In this document: positions 42,523 through 50,687 of the stretch, one piece after another
How positions within the stretch are numbered: the first letter of the stretch is position 1
How the letters are laid out: every line of letters begins with the position of its first letter
Notes under the pieces: model-generated
Databases searched by the model: none
The model's input: the letters and a program-made list of their open reading frames with translations, nothing else
What the model was told of the DNA's origin: nothing
DNA from: CAADGY01 sp900696665
GTDB lineage: Bacteria; Acidobacteriota; Terriglobia; Bryobacterales; Bryobacteraceae
Direction: 5' to 3'
NCBI GenBank assembly: GCA_035063885.1
Contig: JAPSFM010000006.1
Span: 1 to 64,000, forward strand
DNA: 64,000 nucleotides
Program-made: the position numbers and the translations under genes

Positions 42523-44052
42523 ATGAACCGCAGGCATTTTCTGGAATTGGGCACGATGTCCGCCGCACTGGCTTCGAGCGCCAGCGCGGCCTCTTTTCAA
42601 TCCGGTGCGCAGCCGTCCGGCAGCGCAGGATACGCGGAGCGCGACATCACCCCAAAGATCGGCATGGAGCAGCCCGGCGGCTACAGCAAGGTCTACCACA
42701 AGTCGTTGCATGACCCCTGTAAGGTGCGCGCGGCGGTATTCCAGGATGGCGGCACGCGTGTGGCGCTGGTTGGCCTAGATGCGCTCATCATCCCCCGGTC
42801 CATTGTTGTTGGCGCACGCAAGGAGATCGAACAGCGCTGCGGCATTCCGGGCAATGCGGTCATGGTGGGCGCGTCGCACTCGCATTCATCAGGTCCCGTT
42901 GGAATGGTGCAGCCGGGAGAATACGATCACGCTTCTTCTCTGGCGAAGAAACTCGCCTATGAGCACTCTTCGGCGGCGGACGCCGGCTATCTCGAACAGG
43001 TGCAGGCCGAGATTGTTAACGCCGTTTGCCAGGCCGAGAAATCACGCCGTGCGAGCCGCACCGGATTCGGAACGGGGAAGGAAGAAAAGGCCGCCTACAA
43101 CCGCCGCTTCCGGATGAAAAACGGCCTCACTTATACTCACCCCGGTAAGGGGAATCCCGATATTGTGGAAACCGCCGGACCCATCGATCCCGAGGTAGCC
43201 GCTATCGGCACCTTTGATGAAAAAGGGAAGCTCATCGGCTGTGTTGTGAATTACGCATGTCATGCGACCACCAACCCTGGCGGTATTTCGGCAAACTGGA
43301 TTCACTACATGGAGAATGCGATTCGCGGTGCGTTCAACCCCGATGCGGTAGTGGTGTTCCTGCAAGGTTTCTGCGGCGACGTTACGCAGGTGGATAACCT
43401 GAGCCCGTACGCCAACCCACCCGGCGAAGAGTGGGCGCGGTTCGTTGGCGGCCGCGTCGGCGCCGAAGCAGTGAAGGTGTTGCTAAGCGCCGAACCAGGA
43501 TCCCTGGGCCCGGTCGCCGTGCGAACGAAGTTGCTTCAGATTCCGCGGCGCAAGCCGAACCCCGATCGTCTGAAGAAGTGCATCGAGATGGTGCAAAGGG
43601 ACCCGAAGGAAGCCGGCATGACGGATTGGGTGTTTGCAAAAGAGATCGTGATGCTCGACGCGCTCATCGCCAAAGAGGCGCAGGTGGACGTGGAGATTCA
43701 GGCCATCCAGGTTGGCCCCGCCGTATTTGTTTCGGCGCCCGGCGAAATGTTCTGCCAGTTGGGGCTGGACATCAAGGCCGGAAGCAAGTTCCCCATCACC
43801 TGTCCGGTGGAGTTGGCGAACGGCTGCGTCGGCTACATACCCACAGAAGAGGCTCTTGGCAAACACGGGGGCGGTTACGAGACGCGGCTTACCGCCTACA
43901 GCAACCTGATTCCAAGCGCGGGCACGCAAATGGTGAACGCCGGAGTAGAGTTGACGAAACAACTCACCCCCGGAAAATTTCCGGAGCCCGCGAAAGCTCC
44001 GCCCTTCAAAGAGCCCTGGTCTTACGGTAACGTGCCTCCGGAGTTGTCCTGA
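42523..44052 (+). CDS. Exported neutral/alkaline ceramidase-family protein
   Basis: A 509-residue protein of the non-lysosomal ceramidase fold. The ATG at 42523 follows AAGGGG at 42510-42515. A signal-like N-terminus (MNRRHFLELGTMSAALASSA) has a partial twin-arginine. The family opening GYAERDITPKIGMEQPGGYS and the zinc His pair in VGASHSHSSGPVG (H119, H121) are present, as are VNYACHATTNPGG and LQGFCGDVTQVDN. True ceramidases hydrolyse N-acyl-sphingosine, but acidobacterial relatives occur in sugar-catabolic clusters and may cleave other amides. It overlaps the end of the IclR gene by 31 bp antiparallel. Confidence 0.8.
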   Translation: MNRRHFLELGTMSAALASSASAASFQSGAQPSGSAGYAERDITPKIGMEQPGGYSKVYHKSLHDPCKVRAAVFQDGGTRVALVGLDALIIPRSIVVGARKEIEQRCGIPGNAVMVGASHSHSSGPVGMVQPGEYDHASSLAKKLAYEHSSAADAGYLEQVQAEIVNAVCQAEKSRRASRTGFGTGKEEKAAYNRRFRMKNGLTYTHPGKGNPDIVETAGPIDPEVAAIGTFDEKGKLIGCVVNYACHATTNPGGISANWIHYMENAIRGAFNPDAVVVFLQGFCGDVTQVDNLSPYANPPGEEWARFVGGRVGAEAVKVLLSAEPGSLGPVAVRTKLLQIPRRKPNPDRLKKCIEMVQRDPKEAGMTDWVFAKEIVMLDALIAKEAQVDVEIQAIQVGPAVFVSAPGEMFCQLGLDIKAGSKFPITCPVELANGCVGYIPTEEALGKHGGGYETRLTAYSNLIPSAGTQMVNAGVELTKQLTPGKFPEPAKAPPFKEPWSYGNVPPELS

Positions 44053-44870
44053 CCCGCGGCCCGGATGAGGGCAGCCGGTTCCTCGAAGCTCCGGCTATCG
44101 CGAAATTCCGCCAGTTGGCGTGAAATCTCGTGCGCGGCCTGCTTCACAAGATTTACCAAAGCGGCGCTATTGGAATCCTGAATCTGTTCCGTCGTGCCCG
44201 AGATACTGATGGCGGCAAGGACGTTGCCCGCAGGTCCGGCGATGGGAGCGCCAATACATCGTATGCCGATCTCCTCCTCTTCGTCGTCTACGGCGTAACC
44301 CAGGCTGCGCGTTTTCGCCAGTTCCTGCCGCAGTTTGTGGAGCGACGCGATCGTGTTCTCGTTGTGCCGCAGCAGACCGCGCTCTTCGATAAGGCGGCGG
44401 AGTTCTTCATCCGGCAGGTTCGCAATCAGGCACTTGCCGAGACTGGTGCAATGCACGTCGATGCGCTTGCCGATCCACGTGGCGACGCGATGCACAGGCC
44501 CGCGCTCCAGCTTCGCGATCAGCGTAGCTTCGCCGCGCTCGAGTATCGCCATGTGGACGGTCATACCCGTGCGCTCCATCAGGTCGCGAAGAATTGGGAG
44601 CGCCCGTTCTCGCAGCACAATTCCGTCCATCGCCAGGTTGGCGATGCGGATCAGCTTCGAACCGCACAGATACCGGCCTGTCGTCCCGCTCCGGCGGAGG
44701 TAACCCTCACGCTCAAAAGTGAGCAGCAGGCAGTGAATCGAACTCTTCGGAAACTCCAGGTGCCGCGTGATCTGCGAGAACGTAAGACCGCTTTTCGAAT
44801 GGGCGACCAGTTCCAGAATGGCGAGGCCCCGCTCCAGCGCCGGCACGGAAGGTGTCTTCGCAGCCGTCAT
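44022..44870 (-). CDS. IclR-family transcriptional regulator
   Basis: A 282-residue DNA-binding regulator. The N-terminal winged helix (about 8-70: PALERGLAILELVAHSKSGL, FPKSSIHCLLLTFEREGYL) and the C-terminal effector domain (about 90-255: RDLMERTGMTVHMAILERGE, GKCLIANLPDEELRRLI, IRCIGAPIAGPAGNVLAAIS) are complete. IclR proteins usually control adjacent catabolic genes. Here it diverges from the SDR gene (88-bp intergenic) and converges with the ceramidase gene, so either side may be a target. Confidence 0.92.
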   Translation of the reverse strand: MTAAKTPSVPALERGLAILELVAHSKSGLTFSQITRHLEFPKSSIHCLLLTFEREGYLRRSGTTGRYLCGSKLIRIANLAMDGIVLRERALPILRDLMERTGMTVHMAILERGEATLIAKLERGPVHRVATWIGKRIDVHCTSLGKCLIANLPDEELRRLIEERGLLRHNENTIASLHKLRQELAKTRSLGYAVDDEEEEIGIRCIGAPIAGPAGNVLAAISISGTTEQIQDSNSAALVNLVKQAAHEISRQLAEFRDSRSFEEPAALIRAAGQDNSGGTLP

Positions 44871-44958
44871 GTGTTTTCCAATAGGTTGGACTGTGCTGAA
44901 GATTCTAACAGAACCGCCTTTGACATGGCGATACCTGGACCAAAAGAATGGAGGTCAA

Positions 44959-45708
44959 ATGGACAGGCTCAGAAACAAAATCGCAATTGTCACCGGAGCG
45001 GCGCACGGTATCGGGCTGGCAATCGCACAACTCTTCGCGGAAGAAGGAGCCTGGGTGCTGATCGCCGATGTAGACGAACAGGCCGGAGAAGCCGCCGCGG
45101 CACGGATTCGCGAACAGGGCGGCAGTGCGGTATTTCAACGAACCGATGTATCGTCGGCCGCCGATGCTGCGCGGACGGTGAAAATTGCCTGTGCACAAAC
45201 CGGACGCATTGACATCCTCTGCAACAACGCGGCCTATCTCGGCGAATTCCACGGAGTGCTGGAGGCCACCGACGATGAATGGAACCGGTGTATCCAGGTG
45301 GCCCTCCTGGGGACGCAGCGATGTACCCGCGAAGTGCTGCCCTATATGATCCGGCAGAAACAAGGTTCCATCGTGAACATCGCTTCAATTCAGGCGATTG
45401 CCGCGTGTCCCACCTCCGTTGCTTATGCGGCGACGAAAGCCGCGCTTCTGGGCTTCGCACTGAGCGCCGCCTATGACTACGGCCCGAGCAACATTCGCGT
45501 AAACTCGATCTGCCCCGGTCCGATCCAGACGCGCATCTCGCCCAAACCCGGCGAGCCGAACTATGACTGGCAGTGCGCACAGACGATGTTGGGGCGGGTG
45601 GGCTACCCGGAAGAAGTGGCTCGGGCCGCACTGTTTCTCGCTTCCGACGAGGCTTCGTATATCACGGGAGCCGTCCTGCCGGTGGATGGCGGCTGGACGT
45701 CCAAGTAA
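44959..45708 (+). CDS. SDR-family oxidoreductase
   Basis: A 249-residue classical short-chain dehydrogenase. The cofactor motif T-G-x3-G-I-G is present (IVTGAAHGIGLAIA), the acidic residue after beta-2 (LIADVDEQA) suggests NAD preference, and the NNAAYLGE and S-x11-Y-x3-K residues (NIASIQAIAA ... SVAYAATKAAL) are intact. The ATG at 44959 follows GGAGG at 44950-44954. It is probably a sugar or polyol dehydrogenase. The gene ends exactly where the GH2 gene on the other strand ends. Confidence 0.9.
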   Translation: MDRLRNKIAIVTGAAHGIGLAIAQLFAEEGAWVLIADVDEQAGEAAAARIREQGGSAVFQRTDVSSAADAARTVKIACAQTGRIDILCNNAAYLGEFHGVLEATDDEWNRCIQVALLGTQRCTREVLPYMIRQKQGSIVNIASIQAIAACPTSVAYAATKAALLGFALSAAYDYGPSNIRVNSICPGPIQTRISPKPGEPNYDWQCAQTMLGRVGYPEEVARAALFLASDEASYITGAVLPVDGGWTSK

Positions 45709-48435
45709 TCAGCGCGCCATCTGTTTCCGGAGGAATTCCACGCTGACCTCTACTGCCGGCCGGAACTCAGAGCCGGAAGCGTAACGCAACAGACGGTCAA
45801 AAAGAAACACGGCTTCCGGATAGGCCTCATCCAGATGTTCACGGATCGTGAGAGCAGTCACCAGAAGGCTGCCTCTTCCCGCCTTCGCTTCGAAGATATA
45901 GCCTGTACGGCTCAGGTTCTTCCTTTTGCTGAGAAAACTGGAAGTGGTGCGAATACCGCCCGCAATAGGCACCAACTCCCGCGGCCAGTCATCGAGCGGC
46001 AAGGACCATCCGCCTTCCACCAGGTTGTAGAACTGGAGATCGAACATGCCTTCGTGGGGCATGCCCTTAAGGGCTGCGTGGTTTTGTAGAACGCTACCCA
46101 GCGCGCCGCCGGAAGCAGGAAAGAATGTCGCATCGCCGGGACGTCCGAATTGCTCACGGTCCGCCATCAGCCAGACACGTCCACCGGATTCGATGTGCTG
46201 GAGCGCTCCCGCGTCGAGCCGCGGCACGATCAGCAGCGAATCGGCAGGTACACCCGCCGCGGCATCGGTGATGAAGGGATACAGCCGTTGCACTGCCGTC
46301 CACCGTACGCCGGAAGCAACCGGAACGGGGCTCCGATCAAGCAGCGCCTTTCGCGGAAACGTCCAGAAGTTCCAGCGGTTCGTGTAGGTATTGGGCCCGG
46401 CCGTAATCTCAGCCACCAGTTGCAGCTTGCGCGCTTCTTCTCCTCCCGCCGGCGGAAGCCTGATGCGGCCGGCTTTAGCCACCGTACCCAATTCCGAATG
46501 ACCACCCGCGACAGAAGCAGCCGCGATTTCGCGCATGCCGTCGAACAGGCGCCACCGGAGAACACCTCCCTTCACCGGCGTGTTTCCGTAATTCGACACG
46601 AACACGTCCATCACTTTTTCCGTGTCATTCCACAGGGTGCGCTCGTTCACTCCGGCGCTAAGAAGCAACAGAACCGGACTGTTCAGTTCCCTGCCTTCCG
46701 CCGGCTGAATGCCTTTTGGCTGCCAGAAGTAATCGAACCATCCCTCTTCCCACGAGTCGCCCTCACCCGTCCCGCCAGGGTAATCGACAATCAGCCAATA
46801 GTGGTATCCGGTTACTTCAGGGCTGCGGCGCACGCGCTCGATCTGGTACTTGCGCCCGATGTGCTGGAGCCGCTGCGAATTTCTGACGTACTCTGCGTAC
46901 TTCGCCGTAAGACCGCTCTCTTCCACCCAGGCTTTCTTCTCCTTGAGCCAGGTAGGCTCGATTACGCCTGTGAATTTCGGGATCAGCGAAATGTCCGGCA
47001 AAGAGCAATAGTAGCTTCCGAATTCGTGGCGCACTGTGGGAGCGTCTTCGGGAGCGCCGTTGTACAGGCTGAACATATCCGTGGGCCGCAGCACCAGGCC
47101 GTCGTTCGACAGTATGAGACGCCGCGGATCGATGGATTTCGCCAGGCGGTAGAACTCCTCCACGCTGGCCTGGAACTCCTTGCGTTCGGCCTCGGTCTTG
47201 AGCCAGTCCAGGTTGAATTCATTGCCGAGCGCCAGCGAGAGAAACGACGGACTATTGCGATATGCACGCAGCACCCCTTCCATTTCGCGCTTCAGAAAAT
47301 CTCTGTGCGGCAGAAAATATTGTGTGTACGCGACAGGCAGTTCGGCCATGATGAAAATGCCCACTTCATCGGCGGCCTCGAAGAACGCCGGAAGAGGTGT
47401 AGCCGAATGGAACCGCACCGCATTGAACCCGAAGCCGCGAGCCATACGCAGGCGTTCCAGATACACCTGTTTGGATGCCGGTGGAGCGCCCGTCAGAACT
47501 TCGATCATGTCGTCGCCATAGCCCCGCAGGTAGAGCGGCTTGCCATTAAGCAGCAGCACGTTGCCGCGAGTAGTGACTTCGCGCATGCCAAAACGTTCTT
47601 CCATGCGGTCGCGCTCGTTGCTGCCCTGCACCAATCGAACGGTCGCGGTATAGAGATGAGGGTCCTCGGGCGTCCATAAACGTGCCTCTGGAATCGTGAC
47701 CGTCACTTCCGCCTCGCCGCCGCGTAACGCGCCGGCGCCTGTGGCACCGCCCACGTTCACCTCGACCCGCACACCGGAAACGGAGTCCGCTCCGGCGACG
47801 GACACACGGAAGGCGGCTGTCTTTCGCTCGATGGAAGGAACAATCGCCACTTCGGAAATTCGCAGCGGGTCGCTCGCTTCGAGCTCCACGTTCCCATACA
47901 GACCGCCCCAGCTTGCGATGTAGTTGACCATTCCGGTGGGCTCGTCGCCGGGCTGCGTGCGCGGGCCTTCGTTGATGGTCGCGCCCGGGTTCACAATGCG
48001 GAATGCGATCGTATTCTCCGAGCCCGGCCGGATGGCCTGTGTCACATCGAATTCGAAAGGTGCGCTGATGCCATCGTGCTCGCCGATCCTGTGGCCGTTG
48101 ACGTAGAGCGCGACGCGGCGCAACGCCCCGCCTACGCGCACATGCACCGTTTTCCCTTTCCACGATGCCGGGATGGCAACCTGGCGGCGATACCACGCCT
48201 GCCCTTCATAGTGGTTTCGCACGATGCCCGAAGGCTCGCCCACGCCTTGCGCCTGCCAGGTGCCCGGAACTTGCAAACGGCGATCGAACGGAACGCCGGG
48301 CGAGTGCCACTCCTGCGTATCGCCAACGGATTTGGGATCGGTGCGGAATTCCCAGGCGCCATTCAGGTCGATGCGCGGCCGGGTGGCGGAATAACACACT
48401 GCGGAAACGAGAGCGGCAGCTAGCAGTAGTCTCAC
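45709..48435 (-). CDS. Secreted glycoside hydrolase family 2 enzyme
   Basis: A 908-residue beta-glycosidase. A signal peptide (RLLLAAALVSAVCYSA) precedes the GH2 sugar-binding domain (about 22-190: LNGAWEFRTD, WYRRQVAIPASWKGK, VNGHRIGEHDG), an immunoglobulin-like domain (about 195-290) and a TIM barrel. The acid/base Glu is E406 (LALGNEFN); a candidate nucleophile is in TVRHEFGSYY. A C-terminal extension of about 300 residues, including an amidotransferase-like region (PADSLLIVPRLDAG), is unusual for a simple beta-galactosidase. Substrate choice among galactoside, glucuronide and mannoside is not readable. The start is GTG. Confidence 0.87.
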   Translation of the reverse strand: MRLLLAAALVSAVCYSATRPRIDLNGAWEFRTDPKSVGDTQEWHSPGVPFDRRLQVPGTWQAQGVGEPSGIVRNHYEGQAWYRRQVAIPASWKGKTVHVRVGGALRRVALYVNGHRIGEHDGISAPFEFDVTQAIRPGSENTIAFRIVNPGATINEGPRTQPGDEPTGMVNYIASWGGLYGNVELEASDPLRISEVAIVPSIERKTAAFRVSVAGADSVSGVRVEVNVGGATGAGALRGGEAEVTVTIPEARLWTPEDPHLYTATVRLVQGSNERDRMEERFGMREVTTRGNVLLLNGKPLYLRGYGDDMIEVLTGAPPASKQVYLERLRMARGFGFNAVRFHSATPLPAFFEAADEVGIFIMAELPVAYTQYFLPHRDFLKREMEGVLRAYRNSPSFLSLALGNEFNLDWLKTEAERKEFQASVEEFYRLAKSIDPRRLILSNDGLVLRPTDMFSLYNGAPEDAPTVRHEFGSYYCSLPDISLIPKFTGVIEPTWLKEKKAWVEESGLTAKYAEYVRNSQRLQHIGRKYQIERVRRSPEVTGYHYWLIVDYPGGTGEGDSWEEGWFDYFWQPKGIQPAEGRELNSPVLLLLSAGVNERTLWNDTEKVMDVFVSNYGNTPVKGGVLRWRLFDGMREIAAASVAGGHSELGTVAKAGRIRLPPAGGEEARKLQLVAEITAGPNTYTNRWNFWTFPRKALLDRSPVPVASGVRWTAVQRLYPFITDAAAGVPADSLLIVPRLDAGALQHIESGGRVWLMADREQFGRPGDATFFPASGGALGSVLQNHAALKGMPHEGMFDLQFYNLVEGGWSLPLDDWPRELVPIAGGIRTTSSFLSKRKNLSRTGYIFEAKAGRGSLLVTALTIREHLDEAYPEAVFLFDRLLRYASGSEFRPAVEVSVEFLRKQMAR

Positions 48436-48544
48436 TCCTAGACCGTAACACCAACCGCGTTAATGAGCCCGTTGCCGCGCGCATTATCCTCCAATTAGCT
48501 GGAACTTTGAGAATGAAATGCGAATGACAGGCATCGTGCGAACG

Positions 48545-48550
48545 TATAAT
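48545..48550 (+). promoter_or_regulatory. -10 element of the penicillin-acylase operon
   Basis: A perfect TATAAT lies only 10 bases before the ATG at 48561, so the transcript would have a leader of a few bases. ATGACA at 48524-48529 is a possible -35 with a short 15-bp spacer. No ribosome-binding site is visible. Confidence 0.4.
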
Positions 48551-48560
48551 CGCGTAACGG

Positions 48561-50687
48561 ATGATCACCGCGATTATTGCGCTCCTTCTGTATGTTTCTC
48601 CGCGAGCGGCCGCCGATTCTCTCGCCGGACAGGTGACCATCTATCGCGACACGTATGGTGTACCGCATATCGCCGGCGAAACGGAAGAGGCAACCTTCTT
48701 CGGTTATGGTTACGCGCAGGCACAGGATCACCTGGAGCGGATGATGGTGCAGTACCTGGACGCGCAGGGGCGCCGCGCGGAGGTCCAAGACTTTCAGGCG
48801 CTGGGCGACGGGTATCTCCACTTCATTCGGTACGAGTACCGTTGGGATGGCGACTATCTTCAACGATTGCTGCGAACGAAAAGTGGCGTCGCCGGCAATC
48901 GCGATCAGATCCCGCCCGGCGTCTACCGCATCCTGGATGCTTTCGCCAGGGGTGTGAACTTTTACATCCGCGAGAACCGCACCAGCATTCCCGCGTGGAT
49001 TGAAGAGATTACTGCGGAAGACGTCGAGGCGCTGGAGCGAAGCCAATACTTTCGCTTCTATAGCATCCATGATGCACTTTCGAAATTGCCGGGCAGCACC
49101 TACTCTTTCCCGCACCTGGGTTCGAACCAGTGGGCAGTTTCGCGCGGAAAATCGGCGAATGGACGCGTCATGCATGCCGAGCACACGCACATGCCGTGGG
49201 CAAACCGGTTTCAAAATTACGAAGCGCACCTGATGACACCCGGCAAACTCAACGCCGGCGGCATCAGTTGGTTCGGCAGCCCGTTTTTTCTGGACGGATT
49301 CAATGACCGGATCACGTGGTCGGCCACGTACAACAATCCCAACATCGCCGACGTGTACGAAGAAAAATTGAAGCCGGACGACCCTGCGAAATACGAGTAC
49401 GACGGCCGCTGGCGCGCGATGCGCGTGGAGGAAGAAACGTTCCGGATTCGCGGACCAAAGGGCCTGGAGACCGTCACGCTACCCCTTTACTACACGCATC
49501 ACGGCCCTGTCGTGAAAATGGATCGCACGCGGCATCGTGCCTGGTCGGTAAAACTCCCGAACTTCGAAAACACAACTTACTCCGCCGCTCTCTATGGATT
49601 GATGAAGGCCAGCAATCTCGCGGAATTCAAGGCCATGGTGGCGCGGCAATGGATGCCGCGCTGGAACCTGCTCTACAGCGATGCGAAGAGCATCTACTGG
49701 GTACACAACGGCACCGTTCCCCTCCGGCCGGCCGGGTTCGATTGGAGCAAGCCGGTTCCCGGCTGGACGAGCGCCACGGAATGGAAGGGGTATGTTCCAT
49801 TCGAGCAGTATCCACAGGTCCTCGACCCGCCCTCGGGATTTCTGCAGAATTGCAACAATCCGCCCTGGTTCGTCACTCCCCATTCGGAACTGAAGAGCCC
49901 GGCGCCCTATTACCTCCACTCGCCGGGAGCGGCCCTCAACACACGGGGAGAGCGCCTGCTGAACGTGCTCAGCGAAAATCGGAAATTCAGCATCGCGGAC
50001 ATGATCGATCTCGCTTTCGACACCTACATTGTCGCGGCGGATATCTTCATTCCATTGCTGGAACGCACAAACCCGCGGGATGAACAGGCGCGCCGCGCCG
50101 TTGCGCTGTTGAAAGAATGGAACCGCCGATCGAGCGCGGATTCCACGGCCTACACGATCGCCTACTATTTCGGAAAGGCCTACCAGGATCTGTTCGCCGG
50201 CCAGTTCTCACGATTCAATTCGCCGGAGCGTACCAAGATTGACATCGGCTCGGCCGAAGAACAGAAAATGGCCGCGGAGGCGCTGCGCGAAGCCTTAAAC
50301 CGGTTGGAGAAGCGATTCCAAAGTATCGAAGTGCCCTGGGGCAGGATCACTATCACCCGCCGTGGCGGCGATTTCCCCATGGACGGAACGGGGCTCTACG
50401 GCGTGCTGCATCCGGATACGGGCATCGAGCAGGAAGATGGGCGCATCCTGTGTAATGACGGTTGGGGCCACGTGATGGTGGCTGTCGAAGGCGACCCAAA
50501 AGAGATCTGGACCCTGTTGCCGTATGGCCAATCCGAAAACCCATCTTCGCCGCACTATAACGATCAGACGATCCTGCATAGCCGCCGCCAATTAAAGCGG
50601 TTCTGGTTCACTCCGTCCGAAATTCTGGACAATACAAAATCGGTCTGGGGGAAACGCGGACGGTTGAGCAGCATACGGGAGCAATAA
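48561..50687 (+). CDS. Penicillin acylase-family N-terminal-nucleophile amidohydrolase
   Basis: A 708-residue precursor that self-cleaves into alpha and beta chains in the periplasm. The signal peptide is MITAIIALLLYVSPRAAAD. The alpha part includes TIYRDTYGVPHIAGETEEAT and FGYGYAQAQDHLERM. The beta chain would start at S188 in HLGSNQWAVSRGK, the classical G/S-N cleavage site. Beta-chain words include TPGKLNAGGISWFGSPFFLD and YYTHHGPVVK. Such enzymes remove acyl groups from amides, including antibiotics, acyl-homoserine lactones and N-acyl sugars. It is translationally coupled (TAATG) to the next gene. Confidence 0.9.
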   Translation: MITAIIALLLYVSPRAAADSLAGQVTIYRDTYGVPHIAGETEEATFFGYGYAQAQDHLERMMVQYLDAQGRRAEVQDFQALGDGYLHFIRYEYRWDGDYLQRLLRTKSGVAGNRDQIPPGVYRILDAFARGVNFYIRENRTSIPAWIEEITAEDVEALERSQYFRFYSIHDALSKLPGSTYSFPHLGSNQWAVSRGKSANGRVMHAEHTHMPWANRFQNYEAHLMTPGKLNAGGISWFGSPFFLDGFNDRITWSATYNNPNIADVYEEKLKPDDPAKYEYDGRWRAMRVEEETFRIRGPKGLETVTLPLYYTHHGPVVKMDRTRHRAWSVKLPNFENTTYSAALYGLMKASNLAEFKAMVARQWMPRWNLLYSDAKSIYWVHNGTVPLRPAGFDWSKPVPGWTSATEWKGYVPFEQYPQVLDPPSGFLQNCNNPPWFVTPHSELKSPAPYYLHSPGAALNTRGERLLNVLSENRKFSIADMIDLAFDTYIVAADIFIPLLERTNPRDEQARRAVALLKEWNRRSSADSTAYTIAYYFGKAYQDLFAGQFSRFNSPERTKIDIGSAEEQKMAAEALREALNRLEKRFQSIEVPWGRITITRRGGDFPMDGTGLYGVLHPDTGIEQEDGRILCNDGWGHVMVAVEGDPKEIWTLLPYGQSENPSSPHYNDQTILHSRRQLKRFWFTPSEILDNTKSVWGKRGRLSSIREQ

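Noticed and set aside
44918..44950. TTGACA upstream of the SDR gene.
   Set aside because: No -10-like hexamer occurs at 15-19 bp spacing; the hexamer alone was not taken as a promoter.
46150..47679. A 509-codon open frame antisense to the GH2 gene.
   Set aside because: It lies wholly within the GH2 gene, whose motifs are clear; the frame has no recognisable domain, many Arg/His/Gln residues and no ribosome-binding site. It is a GC-driven shadow.
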